64,000 nt of DNA from Hyphomicrobiales bacterium (GCA_017305935.1 JAFKJU010000009.1:186001-250000), one strand, 5' to 3'. Numbered from the stretch's first letter, positions 34,819 through 43,524 are shown. Notes: generated from the letters alone by a model not told the origin. Program-made: numbers and translations.

Positions 34819-35541
34819 CTACGTTGTTTTACTAGATTTACGCATCTCGACATAGGTCGAGCCATCAAATTTTCCGACGACCATGCCATCGGATTCACGC
34901 GTGAACAGGCCATTTTCCACGACGCCGGGGATGCGGTTCAACGCGATCTCCAGCCTTGCCGGCTCGGAAATGGCGATGCAGTGGCAGTCGAGGATGAAAT
35001 TGCCGCTGTCGGTGACGACGGGCTGGCCGTCGCGCATGCGCCGTTCGATGCGGATGCCGGAAATGCCGTGGTCGGCAAGGGTTTTCTGCACCATGCGCTC
35101 GGTCTGCTTCCAGGCGAACTGCACCACCTCGACCGGTAGCGGAAAGCCGCCGAGGCGGTCGACGATCTTGCTCTCGTCGCAGATGGTGATCATGCGCTTC
35201 GAGGCGTGGGCGATGATCTTTTCCCAGAGCAGGCAGGCGCCACCGCCCTTGATCATGTTGAAGTCGCGGTCGATTTCGTCGGGGCCGTCGATGGTCAGGT
35301 CGATCTCGCCGATCTCGTTCGGCTCGGTGATGCGGATGCCGACCTCGCGGGCGACGTCGATGGTCGAGCGCGAGGTGGTGGTGCAAGTCAGTTTCATGCC
35401 TCCGGCGACATGCTTGCCGAGTTCGCGCACGAAGAAATGCGAAGTCGTACCCGAGCCGAGGCCGAGCTTCATACCGTCACGCACGAATTCCTCGATGACG
35501 CGGCGTCCCGCCGCCTTCTTGGCTTCGTCCTGGGTGCTCAT
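34819..35541 (-). CDS. rpiA: Ribose-5-phosphate isomerase A
   Basis: 240 residues, the normal size. Conserved elements are KLGLGSGTTSHFFVREL (phosphate loop), IDLTIDGPDEID with the catalytic Asp, KGGGACLLWEKIIAHAS and a closing DGSTYVEM. It interconverts ribulose 5-phosphate and ribose 5-phosphate. Placed in a sugar island next to an RpiR-type regulator and an FGGY kinase, it is probably a pathway-specific copy that feeds a phosphorylated pentulose into the pentose phosphate route. The 3' end overlaps one of the CTAG motifs (ACTAGATTT at 34831-34839). Confidence 0.95.
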   Translation of the reverse strand: MSTQDEAKKAAGRRVIEEFVRDGMKLGLGSGTTSHFFVRELGKHVAGGMKLTCTTTSRSTIDVAREVGIRITEPNEIGEIDLTIDGPDEIDRDFNMIKGGGACLLWEKIIAHASKRMITICDESKIVDRLGGFPLPVEVVQFAWKQTERMVQKTLADHGISGIRIERRMRDGQPVVTDSGNFILDCHCIAISEPARLEIALNRIPGVVENGLFTRESDGMVVGKFDGSTYVEMRKSSKTT

Positions 35542-35561
35542 GGTAAAGAAATCCTTGTTTT

Positions 35562-36404
35562 CTAAATCTTGTCGGTCTGCCAGCTATCGAGGGCCGGCAA
35601 CTGGTCGGGAAATTCGGAGCCGCTGATCACCGCCATCGAGGTGACCAGCATGTTAACGACGAGGTGATGATTGAGCCGCGAGGCGAGCGGCGTCAGAAGC
35701 TCGGTGCGCTCATAGGGAGTGACGGCGATCAGCACGTCGGAAATGCACGCCAGCGGACTGTCGGCGGCGGTGACCGAAACGACGCGAGCGCCGCCGGCGC
35801 GCACGGCGGTCGCCACCTCGACCATCTGCTTGGTATGGCCGGATTGCGAGAAGATCAGCGCCACCTCGCTCGGCCGTGAGGTCTCGGCATGCAGCCATTG
35901 CTTCTTGCGGCCGATCAGGGCGGTGCAGCGAAGCCCGAGGCGCTGAAACTTGTGTTCGGCATCCAGCCCGGTGATCTCGGAAATGCCGCTGGCATAGATG
36001 CCGATCCACACCGCCTCGTTCAGCAGCTTGGCGCCGGCCTCGATCTGCGCCGGCACGATATCCTCCAGCCCGCGCTGGATGGCGTTCAGCGAATTGCGCG
36101 CCGTCTTGCGCACGATGTTCTCGACGGAATCGCCGGCGACGATCTGCTCATAGGCGAAGGGGGCCGAGGGCACGAGGCTCTGGGCGAGGTAGAGCTTGAA
36201 ATCCTGATATCCCTGAAATCCAAAGCGGCGGCAGAAGCGCATGATCGTCGGATCGCTGACGCCGCATTCCTCCGAAAGCCTCGCCATGCTCATATGGATG
36301 ACCTGGCTCGGATGGGCGCTGACGAAACGGGCGACACGCGCCTCGGCGCTCGCCATGTCGGGGCTTTCCTGCAAAATGCGTTGCAACAGGCTTTCACTGC
36401 TCAT
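35562..36404 (-). CDS. MurR/RpiR-family transcriptional regulator
   Basis: 280 residues. The N-terminal HTH_6 domain (ARVARFVSAHPSQVIHMSMARLSEECGVSDPTIMRFCRRFGFQGYQDFKLYLA) is followed by a SIS sugar-phosphate-binding domain at about 125-260 (VWIGIYASGISEITGLDAEHKFQRLGL; VALIFSQSGHTKQMVEVATAVRAGGARVVSVTA). It probably senses a phosphorylated sugar made by the island's kinase and controls the divergent promoters that share ATACTAG. It lies 20 bases downstream-to-upstream from rpiA on the same strand and its stop region is close to the rpiA start. Confidence 0.93.
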   Translation of the reverse strand: MSSESLLQRILQESPDMASAEARVARFVSAHPSQVIHMSMARLSEECGVSDPTIMRFCRRFGFQGYQDFKLYLAQSLVPSAPFAYEQIVAGDSVENIVRKTARNSLNAIQRGLEDIVPAQIEAGAKLLNEAVWIGIYASGISEITGLDAEHKFQRLGLRCTALIGRKKQWLHAETSRPSEVALIFSQSGHTKQMVEVATAVRAGGARVVSVTAADSPLACISDVLIAVTPYERTELLTPLASRLNHHLVVNMLVTSMAVISGSEFPDQLPALDSWQTDKI

Positions 36405-37087
36405 GCCTGAATGTCTCCTTGCGTGACCGGTTGGCGCAGGGACGTCAGATCCGAAAGCCGGGTCAGGCGACAGTCGGCCGCGACGTCGAGATGCCGGCCG
36501 GTTCCCCAGGGAACCGCGTAGAACGGCACGCCGGCGCGCGCGGCAGTCGTCTGGTCGACGGTGGTGTCGCCGACATAGACCCAGCGCCCGGGCTCAAGCC
36601 TCATGCGCGTCGCGACAGTCAGGAGATGAATCGGGTCCGGTTTGCAAGCGGGCACGTCATCGGCGCCGGCGACGGCGGTGAAGAGTTGGCCGATGCCGAG
36701 TATATCGAGGATGCGCAAGGTCAGGCGATGCGGCTTGTTGGTGCAGATGCCCATGCGGAAGCCATGATCGTGAAGCAGATGCAGATCCTGCTTCACGTCG
36801 TCATAGAATTTCGTGTGGCGCGAGGGGGTGCGCTCATAGGCGGCGAGGTAACCCTTGACGGCGCGATCGACGCTTTCGTCATCGCTGGGAAGCCCGAGTT
36901 CCAGCATCATGTCGAGGAGGAGCCGGCGCGGGCCGTTGCCGATGAAGCGCTCGACGAACGCGACCTCCAGATGCGGCCAGCCCTGTTCGGCGAAATAGTC
37001 GTTGACGCCGGCGGCGATATCCGGCGCGCTGTCGATCAGCGTGCCGTCCAGATCGAAGATCAGCCCTTCGCAATCGCGTATGGTCAT
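36401..37087 (-). CDS. HAD-family phosphatase (phosphoglycolate phosphatase-like)
   Basis: 228 residues. Start chosen at ATG 37087 behind GGGGGCGGG. HAD motif I is IFDLDGTLIDSAPDI with the nucleophilic Asp; motif II is MGICTNKPH; motif III/IV are KPDPIHLL and VYVGDTTVDQTTAARAG. It removes phosphate from a small metabolite, for instance 2-phosphoglycolate or a sugar phosphate. Stop overlaps the RpiR-regulator start by four bases, so it is part of the same transcript, between the kinase and the regulator. Its role may be to clear a dead-end phosphate of the pathway. Confidence 0.9.
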   Translation of the reverse strand: MTIRDCEGLIFDLDGTLIDSAPDIAAGVNDYFAEQGWPHLEVAFVERFIGNGPRRLLLDMMLELGLPSDDESVDRAVKGYLAAYERTPSRHTKFYDDVKQDLHLLHDHGFRMGICTNKPHRLTLRILDILGIGQLFTAVAGADDVPACKPDPIHLLTVATRMRLEPGRWVYVGDTTVDQTTAARAGVPFYAVPWGTGRHLDVAADCRLTRLSDLTSLRQPVTQGDIQA

Positions 37088-37097
37088 CGCCCGCCCC

Positions 37098-38627
37098 CTA
37101 TGCCTCGATGTCGTCATGAGCACGCGCCAGCGCGTGCATGCTGTCAGCCAGCGCTGGATAGAGCGCCTGATAGACCGAAAAGCCCGGCGAAAGCGCTGCC
37201 CGTCCGGCCGCATCCGCGCTTTCGCGGGTGAGGGGGCGGCAGAGGTTCGCCGCCTGCTCCGGTGTTTCGAAAATGCCGAGCCCGAGACCGGCGACGAGGG
37301 CGGCGCCGAAGGCGGCCCCTTCCGCAGCACCCTCCGTCGTCACCACGTCGCAGCCGAACAGATCAGCCTGCATCCGCCGCCACAGCGCGGAGCGCGCTCC
37401 GCCGCCCGACGCCTTGACGACATGGGCCTCGATGCCGGCTCGCCGCATGACCGAAAAGATGTCGTAGAGCGCGAAGGCGACGCCTTCCATCACCGCCCGG
37501 GCCATTTCCGCCGGGCCATGCAGTCCGGTCAGGCCGATGAAGACGCCGCGCGCTTCCGGATCGGAATGCGGCGCGCGCTCGCCGTTGAGATAGGGCAGGA
37601 AGACGAGGCCGCGGCTGCCGGCGACGCTCTCTGTGGCGGTCGCGACGATCTGCTCATAACTCCAATCCTTGTCACCTGCCAAGCCGCGCAGCAGGCGCTG
37701 GAACCAGCTCATCGCAAAACCGGCATTCAGCGTCACGCCCATGGCGTGCCATTTGCCGGGCGCGACATTGCAGAACACCTGCAGCCGGCTCTCGGGATTG
37801 TCGATGGCCGCATCCAGCGCCGAGGCGACGATGCCGGCCGTGCCGATGGTGGTCTGCACGTCGCCCGGCGCGATCACGCCCGAGCCGATGGTCTGGATGA
37901 CGCTGTCGCCGCCGCCGCCGACCACCGGAATGCCTTGCCTGAGGCCGAACAATTCCGCTCCGGAGCGGCTGACGCGGCCGGTGATTTCAGGCGATTCATG
38001 GCAGGCCGGGAACAGATTCTGGTCGATGTCGAGCTTTTGCATCAGCGGAAAGCTCCACTGTCGTGCGCGGACGTCGAACAGGCCGGTGCCGGAGGCATCG
38101 GAGACTTCGGTCGCTTTCTCGCCGGTCAGCACCAGCCGCAAATAGTCCTTGGGGTTCAGCACATGGCGCAGGCGGGAAAACAAATCCGGCTCATGGGCGC
38201 GCATCCAGGCGACCTTGCCGCCGGTATAGCCAAGCAGCATCCGGTTGTTGGTGTAGCCGCGCAGGGCCTCTTCGCCGCCGGCCTTTTCGGTGAGCGCGGC
38301 ACATTCTGCGCCGTTGCGCTGATCGTTCCAGAGCAGGGCCGGGCGCAACACGCGATCCTCGGCATCGAGCGGCGTCAGCCCGTGCATCTGGCCGGAGAGG
38401 CCGATAGCGCGGATCTCCACATCGCCGTGACCGGCGAGCAGTTGTCCCACGGCGCGGCGCGCGCCCTCGATCCACAGCGCCGGATCCTGCTCCGTCCAGC
38501 CGGGGCGCGGCTGGGCGAGATCATAGGTCGCGGTCTCGCTGCCGAGCAGCGCGCCGTCCGTGGAGAGCAGCAGCGCCTTGCAGCCCGAGGTTCCGATATC
38601 GATCCCGAGAACGGCCTCCCGCGCCAT
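37098..38627 (-). CDS. xylB: FGGY-family carbohydrate kinase, xylulokinase-like
   Basis: 509 residues. FGGY signatures are GIDIGTSGCKALLL at the N-terminus (ATP/phosphate loop), GLSGQMHGLTPLD, ALLWNDQRN with the catalytic region, and KASGGGARSALWRRMQADLFG in the C-terminal domain. GQMHG and NDQR place it in the xylulokinase subgroup, although related ketose or sugar-alcohol substrates are possible. It phosphorylates a pentulose, linking the transporter to rpiA. The gene is 10 bases upstream of the HAD gene and 3 bases downstream of the aldehyde dehydrogenase gene. Confidence 0.92.
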   Translation of the reverse strand: MAREAVLGIDIGTSGCKALLLSTDGALLGSETATYDLAQPRPGWTEQDPALWIEGARRAVGQLLAGHGDVEIRAIGLSGQMHGLTPLDAEDRVLRPALLWNDQRNGAECAALTEKAGGEEALRGYTNNRMLLGYTGGKVAWMRAHEPDLFSRLRHVLNPKDYLRLVLTGEKATEVSDASGTGLFDVRARQWSFPLMQKLDIDQNLFPACHESPEITGRVSRSGAELFGLRQGIPVVGGGGDSVIQTIGSGVIAPGDVQTTIGTAGIVASALDAAIDNPESRLQVFCNVAPGKWHAMGVTLNAGFAMSWFQRLLRGLAGDKDWSYEQIVATATESVAGSRGLVFLPYLNGERAPHSDPEARGVFIGLTGLHGPAEMARAVMEGVAFALYDIFSVMRRAGIEAHVVKASGGGARSALWRRMQADLFGCDVVTTEGAAEGAAFGAALVAGLGLGIFETPEQAANLCRPLTRESADAAGRAALSPGFSVYQALYPALADSMHALARAHDDIEA

Positions 38628-38630
38628 GGC

Positions 38631-40106
38631 TCAAAACCCTTCCGGCTGGTCAAGGCGGATGCGGATATGCTTGAAATGGAAATATTCCAGCAGCCCCTCG
38701 CGGCCGTGCTCATAGCCGACGCCGCTCTGCTTGCGCCCGCCATAAGGCGCGTTCATCACGCCGGCATCGACATTGTTGACGGCGACATTGCCGTAATCCA
38801 GCCGCCGCGAGATGGCGCGGATTTCCGCCGCATCCTGCGTGTAGAGATAGGAGGCCAGCCCATAAGGCGTGTCGTTGGAGAGTGTCACCGCCTCTTCCAG
38901 CCGGTCGAAAGGCATGACGCCGACGAGCGGCCCGAATGTTTCCTCGGTCATCACCTTCATCGTGTGATCGCAATCGGCAACCACGGTCGGGCGGAAGAAA
39001 TGGCCCTTTTCGAAGGCCTCGCCCTGCGGACGGCTGCCGCCGGCAACCAGCTTCGCGCCCTTGGAGAGCGCATCCTGGAGATGATCGACGGTCTTGTTCA
39101 GCGGCTCGGCCGAGGCCATGGCGCCCATGTCGGCATCCGGCGCGTCCTGCCCGTTTGCGACGGTCAGCGCTTCCGCCGCCTTTGCGAGGCCGGCGACGAA
39201 AGCGTCATAGACCAGCCGCTCGACATAGATGCGGTTGATGGCGATGCAGATCTGGCCGTTGTTGCGGAAGGAGCGGCGTGCAGCCCCCTTGATGGCGGCG
39301 GCAAGATCGGCTTTGGCGGTGACGATCATCGGGCAATTGCCGCCGAGTTCCAGCGACAGGCGCTTGATCTTCGGACACGTCTTCTGGATATGCAGGCCGA
39401 CTGCGGAGGAGCCGGTGAAGGCGATCTTGTCGACATCCGGATGCTCGACCAGCGCCTGACCAACCGTCGAGCCGGAGCCGGTGACGACATTGACGACGCC
39501 GGCCGGGATGTTGGCCTCCTTCGCCTTGGCGGCGATGGCAAGCGCCGTGAACGGCGTCAGCTCCGCCGGCTTGATGACGATGGTGCAGCCGGCGGCCAAC
39601 GCTCCGCACAGCTTCCAGCCGATCAACTCGGCCGGATAGTTCCACGGCGTGATGGCGCCGACGACGCCGATCGGCTCGCGCACCACATGGCTTTCGCTGT
39701 CGGTCGTATCGTTGGGCACGATCTCGCCATGCACGCGCACCGCCTCTTCCGCATAGAAATGGCAGGCCTCGGCGAGCTTGAGGATCTCGCCGCGCGCCTC
39801 GTTGACCGGCTTGCCCTGTTCCAGCGTCATGATCTTCGCCATGGCATCCGCATCTGCGGCAATAGCATCGCCCATGCGATGCAACGCCGCCGCGCGCGTC
39901 TTCGCCGGAACCGTCGACCATGTCTCGAACGCCTTGCGGGCGGCCGCGACAGCGGCGTCGATTTCCTCTTGCGTCGCCAGCGGGATCGTGCCGATCTCGT
40001 CAAGCGTCGCCGGATTCTCCACCCGGATCGGGCGGCCGCGCCCGGTCACGAAAGCGCCGTCGATAAACAGTTTGCCGCTGAGTTGTTCGAGCATGTCATC
40101 CATCAT
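38631..40106 (-). CDS. NAD(P)-dependent aldehyde dehydrogenase family protein
   Basis: About 491 residues. Start chosen at ATG 40106 (an immediately following ATG is possible); the longer reading to 40178 would begin inside the ATACTAG operator. Features are VVGAITPWNYPAELIGWKLCGALAAGCTIVIKP (cofactor site), FTGSSAVG, LELGGNCP with the catalytic Glu, and RNNGQICIAINRIYV with the nucleophilic Cys. Close to succinate-semialdehyde and alpha-ketoglutarate-semialdehyde dehydrogenases. In the same island as an FAH-family dehydratase-like enzyme, the second activity would finish an oxidative pentose route, but this is inferred. Confidence 0.92.
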   Translation of the reverse strand: MMDDMLEQLSGKLFIDGAFVTGRGRPIRVENPATLDEIGTIPLATQEEIDAAVAAARKAFETWSTVPAKTRAAALHRMGDAIAADADAMAKIMTLEQGKPVNEARGEILKLAEACHFYAEEAVRVHGEIVPNDTTDSESHVVREPIGVVGAITPWNYPAELIGWKLCGALAAGCTIVIKPAELTPFTALAIAAKAKEANIPAGVVNVVTGSGSTVGQALVEHPDVDKIAFTGSSAVGLHIQKTCPKIKRLSLELGGNCPMIVTAKADLAAAIKGAARRSFRNNGQICIAINRIYVERLVYDAFVAGLAKAAEALTVANGQDAPDADMGAMASAEPLNKTVDHLQDALSKGAKLVAGGSRPQGEAFEKGHFFRPTVVADCDHTMKVMTEETFGPLVGVMPFDRLEEAVTLSNDTPYGLASYLYTQDAAEIRAISRRLDYGNVAVNNVDAGVMNAPYGGRKQSGVGYEHGREGLLEYFHFKHIRIRLDQPEGF

Positions 40107-40156
40107 GTCAGGATTTTCCGGAAAGGCGCCCCAAGCGCCGGTCGAGATCGAATATA

Positions 40157-40168
40157 TAGTTATACTAG
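40157..40168. promoter_or_regulatory. TAGT-TAT-ACTAG operator candidate upstream of the aldehyde dehydrogenase
   Basis: TAGT-TAT-ACTA inverted repeat plus G gives ATACTAG (40162-40168), the same 7-mer as at 34617 and 40350. It is about 50 bases upstream of the chosen aldehyde dehydrogenase start. Confidence 0.55.
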
Positions 40169-40349
40169 CTTCACGCAAGCGCTATTTTTGATAGCTCCCT
40201 GCTGTCCGCCGTCAGGGATTCTACTGCGATGCAGAATCAAATGCTATTATATCTATTGAAATATAACAACTCTTCTGACGATCAAGAGCAAATGCGCACT
40301 ACCGACCCTGAAAACCGATGGAATTCGCGATTGACGCGTTGATGAAGCA

Positions 40350-40357
40350 ATACTAGT
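40350..40357. promoter_or_regulatory. ATACTAGT motif upstream of the FAH-family gene
   Basis: ATACTAGT within the dyad TACTAGTA, 28 bases before the FAH-family start and just upstream of its AGGAGG ribosome site. Third exact ATACTAG in the island's promoters. The 278-base region 40107-40384 between the divergent genes holds this and the 40157 site; the rest is AT-rich with no gene. Confidence 0.55.
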
Positions 40358-40384
40358 AATTGTCCACCCAAGGAGGACTTCTTC

Positions 40385-41530
40385 ATGAGCATCGATTTTC
40401 CCGAGAATGCGCGCCTGATCGGCCGCGTCTGGCGCCCCGAACTGGAAGGCCCGTCCGTGGTCATCGTCCGCGACGGCGTGCTGTTCGACGTCACGCGCGA
40501 GGTCGCGACCGTCGCCGATTTCCTCGATGGCGACAGCGTCGCTACCTATGATTCCCTCAAGGGAGACCGCCTCGGCCCGGTCGACGATTTTCTGGCGAGC
40601 CCCGCCGAGATGGGCAACGGCGCGACCCGCGCCTGCCTGCTCGCCCCTTGCGACCTGCAGGCGCTGAAGGCCTGCGGCGTCACCTTCGCCCGCTCGATGA
40701 TCGAGCGCGTCATCGACGAGCGCACCGCCGGCGATCCCGCCCGCGCCGAGGCGATCCGCACCCGCATCGGCGATCTCATCGGCGGCAGCCTCACCAATGT
40801 CCGCGCCGGTTCCGAGGCATCGGACCATGTACGCGGCGTGCTGCAGCGCGAGGGCCTGTGGTCGCAATATCTGGAGGTCGGCATCGGCCCGGATGCTGAG
40901 GTGTTCACCAAGTCGCAGCCAATGTCGGCGGTCGGCCATGGGGCGCTGGTCGGCGTCAACAAAATCTCCAACTGGAACAATCCCGAGCCGGAAATCGTGC
41001 TGGCGGTGAATGCGCGCGGCGAGATTCGCGGCGCGACGCTCGGCAACGACGTCAACCTGCGCGATGTCGAGGGCCGTTCCGCCCTGCTGCTCGGCAAGGC
41101 CAAGGACAACAACGCCTCCTGCGCCATCGGCCCCTTCATCCGCCTGTTCGACGAGGGTTTTTCCATCGCCGATATCGAGAAGGCGGAACTGTCCATGTCG
41201 GTGCGCGGCACGGATGGCTTCGAACTTTCCGGCCGCTCCAACATGGCCGAGATCAGCCGTGCGCCGGCCGAGCTGGTGCGCCAGACGCTGTCCAGCCATC
41301 AATATCCCGATGGCTTCATGCTGTTCCTCGGCACCATGTTCGCGCCGACCCAGGATCGCGGCACGCCCGGCAGCGGCTTCACCCATCACGAGGGTGATGT
41401 CGTCGAGATCGCCACGCCGCTGCTCGGCACGCTCTCCAACACCGTCACCTCCTGTGAGAAAGCCGCCCCGTGGACGTTCGGCGTCCGCGCCTTGATGCGC
41501 AATCTCGTCAAGCGCGGCGTGCTGGCATGA
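40385..41530 (+). CDS. Fumarylacetoacetate hydrolase-family enzyme (possible 2-keto-3-deoxy sugar acid dehydratase/hydrolase)
   Basis: 381 residues. AAGGAGGACTTCTTC precedes the ATG. The FAH-type catalytic domain starts at about residue 150 with EVFTKSQPMSAVGHGALVGV, ..NNPEPEIVLAVNARGEI (the acidic metal ligand), GATLGNDVNLRDVEGRSALLLGKAKDNNASC and TPGSGFTHHEGDVVEIATPLLGTLSN. In sugar-acid pathways, FAH relatives of this length dehydrate 2-keto-3-deoxypentonates or hydrolyse diketo-deoxy sugar acids. Its neighbours (2-hydroxyacid dehydrogenase, SDR, aldehyde dehydrogenase) support such a role, but substrate is not fixed. The stop overlaps the next start. Confidence 0.88.
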   Translation: MSIDFPENARLIGRVWRPELEGPSVVIVRDGVLFDVTREVATVADFLDGDSVATYDSLKGDRLGPVDDFLASPAEMGNGATRACLLAPCDLQALKACGVTFARSMIERVIDERTAGDPARAEAIRTRIGDLIGGSLTNVRAGSEASDHVRGVLQREGLWSQYLEVGIGPDAEVFTKSQPMSAVGHGALVGVNKISNWNNPEPEIVLAVNARGEIRGATLGNDVNLRDVEGRSALLLGKAKDNNASCAIGPFIRLFDEGFSIADIEKAELSMSVRGTDGFELSGRSNMAEISRAPAELVRQTLSSHQYPDGFMLFLGTMFAPTQDRGTPGSGFTHHEGDVVEIATPLLGTLSNTVTSCEKAAPWTFGVRALMRNLVKRGVLA

Positions 41531-42480
41531 GCCGGGTCGTCGTCACCGATCACGCCTTTTCCGGTGTGGCGCGGGAGCGCGCGGCGGCGCAAAGTGCGGG
41601 CGCGGCGTTTTCCGAGCACCAGTGCCGCAGCGAGGCGGAAACGCTGGAAGCGGTCGAAGGCGCCAATGTCGTCTTCAACAATTTCGCGCCGATGAACGCG
41701 CGCACCATGAGCGTCATGGCCAAGGGCGCGACCGTCATTCGCTACGGCGTCGGGGTCGACAATGTCGATCTCGCGGCGGCGAAGAACCTCGGCATCCACG
41801 TCTGCAACGTGCCGGATTACGGCGTCGAGGAGGTCGCCGACCACGCGAGCGCCATGGCGCTGTCGCTCGCGCGCAAGCTCGGGCGCTACGATGCCGGCAT
41901 CCGCGCCGGCGAATGGAAGATCGGCGCCATGGTCGATCATGTGCGTTCGCTCAGCCAGTCCACCGTCGGCCTCGTCGGCTTCGGCCGCATCGCCCGGGCG
42001 CTGGCGCGGCGGATGCAGGCTTTTGGCGCGACGGTGATCGCCTACGATCCCTATGTTTCGGCCGAAGACGCCAAGGCCGCGCAGGCGAAAATGCGGACTC
42101 TGGCGGAGGTCATCCGCTCGGCCGATATCCTCTCCCTGCATGTGCCTCTGACACCCGAGACCCGGCATATGATCGGCCGCGCCGAACTCGCCACCATGAA
42201 AAAGGGCGCGATCCTGATCAACGTCTCGCGTGGCGGGCTGGTCGACGAGGCGGCACTGGCTGAGGCCCTGGAGAATGGCCATCTCAGCGGCGCCGGCCTC
42301 GATGTCTTCGAAAAGGAGCCGCTGCCGGCCGATGCCGCCCTGCGGAGCGCGCCGCACACCATCGTCTCCCCCCACGCCGCCTTCTTCTCCGATGCCTCGG
42401 TGAACCGCCTGCAGCAACTGGCGGCCGAGGAAGGTTTGCGGGCGCTGAAGGGCGAGCCGCTGCGCTGCGCCCTGACCTGA
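41527..42480 (+). CDS. D-isomer-specific 2-hydroxyacid dehydrogenase family protein
   Basis: 317 residues. Start chosen at ATG 41527, overlapping the preceding TGA. Nucleotide-binding fold: VGLVGFGRIARALARRMQAFGATVIAYDPYV. Catalytic residues: Arg in INVSRGGLVDEAAL, Glu in DVFEKEPLP and His in VSPHAAFFS. The family reduces 2-keto acids, glyoxylate, hydroxypyruvate or 3-phosphoglycerate with NAD(P)H. Within this operon it could interconvert a keto acid and hydroxy acid derived from the imported sugar. Reaction direction and substrate unknown. Confidence 0.92.
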   Translation: MSRVVVTDHAFSGVARERAAAQSAGAAFSEHQCRSEAETLEAVEGANVVFNNFAPMNARTMSVMAKGATVIRYGVGVDNVDLAAAKNLGIHVCNVPDYGVEEVADHASAMALSLARKLGRYDAGIRAGEWKIGAMVDHVRSLSQSTVGLVGFGRIARALARRMQAFGATVIAYDPYVSAEDAKAAQAKMRTLAEVIRSADILSLHVPLTPETRHMIGRAELATMKKGAILINVSRGGLVDEAALAEALENGHLSGAGLDVFEKEPLPADAALRSAPHTIVSPHAAFFSDASVNRLQQLAAEEGLRALKGEPLRCALT

Positions 42481-42490
42481 GGATTTTGCG

Positions 42491-43252
42491 ATGAGCTACC
42501 TGAAACAATTCGACCTTTCCGGCCGCACCGCGCTGGTCACCGGCGCGGGGCAGGGCATCGGCGCCGAATGCGCCACGGCCCTTGCCGAAGCCGGCGCCCA
42601 TGTCCATTGCACCGACCGCGACGGCGACCGCGCGAAGGAAACGGCAAAACGCCTGACGGCCGCCGGCTTCAAGGCCAGCGCCCAAACGCTCGACGTCACC
42701 GATACGGCCGGCCTCGAAAAACTGGCGGCGGAGCTGCCGCCGCTCGATGCGCTGGTCTGTAATGCCGGCATCGTCACCAACACGCCGGCCGAGGATATGA
42801 CCGACGACGAATGGGAGCGGGTGATCGGCGTCAACCTCACCGGCGTCTTCAAGACCTGCCGCGCCTTCGGCCGGCGGATGTTGTCGGCCGGGCGCGGCTC
42901 CATCGTCAATATCGGCTCGATGTCCGGCGATATCGTCAACACGCCGCAGCCGCAATGCCACTACAACGCCTCCAAGGCCGGCGTTCATCACCTGACGCGC
43001 TCGCTGGCCGTGGAATGGGCAAAGCGCGGCGTGCGCGTCAACGCGGTCGCCCCGACTTATATCGCGACACCGCTGCTCGACAAGCTGAACGAACAGCCGG
43101 AACTCATCCGCCGCTGGCTGGACCTGACCCCGATGGAGCGCATGGGAAAGCCATCGGAAATCGCCGCCGTCGTCCTGTTCCTCGCCTCGGACGCCTCCAG
43201 CCTGATGACCGGCTCGATCGTCGCGGCGGATGCCGGCTATACGGCAATCTGA
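42491..43252 (+). CDS. Short-chain dehydrogenase/reductase
   Basis: 253 residues, the classical SDR size. TGAGQGIGAECA gives the NAD(P) loop, CTDRDGD near strand beta-2 has the Asp favouring NAD, LVCNAGIV is the NNAG motif variant, and the catalytic Ser-Tyr-Lys are in GSMSGDI and CHYNASKAGV. Likely oxidises a sugar or sugar alcohol in the island's pathway. Ten bases after the hydroxyacid dehydrogenase gene; last gene of the plus-strand operon, followed by a strong hairpin. Confidence 0.93.
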   Translation: MSYLKQFDLSGRTALVTGAGQGIGAECATALAEAGAHVHCTDRDGDRAKETAKRLTAAGFKASAQTLDVTDTAGLEKLAAELPPLDALVCNAGIVTNTPAEDMTDDEWERVIGVNLTGVFKTCRAFGRRMLSAGRGSIVNIGSMSGDIVNTPQPQCHYNASKAGVHHLTRSLAVEWAKRGVRVNAVAPTYIATPLLDKLNEQPELIRRWLDLTPMERMGKPSEIAAVVLFLASDASSLMTGSIVAADAGYTAI

Positions 43253-43263
43253 TCGCGAAATGT

Positions 43264-43502
43264 AAAAAGGCGCGGGCGCTTTCGTTCGCCCGCGCCTTCA
43301 GGCTGCTGACAAAGCTCCAAACCTCTCCACCGTCATGCTCGGCCTTGTGCCGAGCATCCAAGCACGCAAAATAATCCATTTCCGTCAACGGCTTGTCGAG
43401 CGTGAGCAGATCCTTGGGACAAGCCCAAGGATGACGACGGAGTGTGGGCAAGGTTTGTCAACAATCTGAAGGCGCGGGCGTTTTTAGTCGCCCGCACCTT
43501 TC
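43264..43502. repeat. Rhizobial-type mosaic palindromic element between duplicated hairpins
   Basis: Left end: perfect hairpin AAGGCGCGGGCG-N8-CGCCCGCGCCTT (43267-43298), which also ends the SDR operon. Right end: a near copy, AAGGCGCGGGCG-N8-CGCCCGCACCTT (43469-43500). CGCCCGCGCCTTCAG..TG.TGACAAA beside the left one is repeated in inverted orientation beside the right one. Between them are ATGCTCGGCCTTGTGCCGAGCAT and CCTTGGG-ACAAG-CCCAAGG palindromes, the kind seen in rhizobial intergenic mosaic elements. It occupies nearly the whole 272-base gap before the CoA-transferase genes. No gene inside. Confidence 0.75.
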
Positions 43503-43524
43503 ATCCTGTCGAAACGGCCGCGCC

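Noticed and set aside
37002..40259. 1085-codon open frame opposite the kinase and aldehyde dehydrogenase genes
   Set aside because: It spans the antisense of two well-defined genes and their junction, with composition typical of antisense GC-rich DNA.
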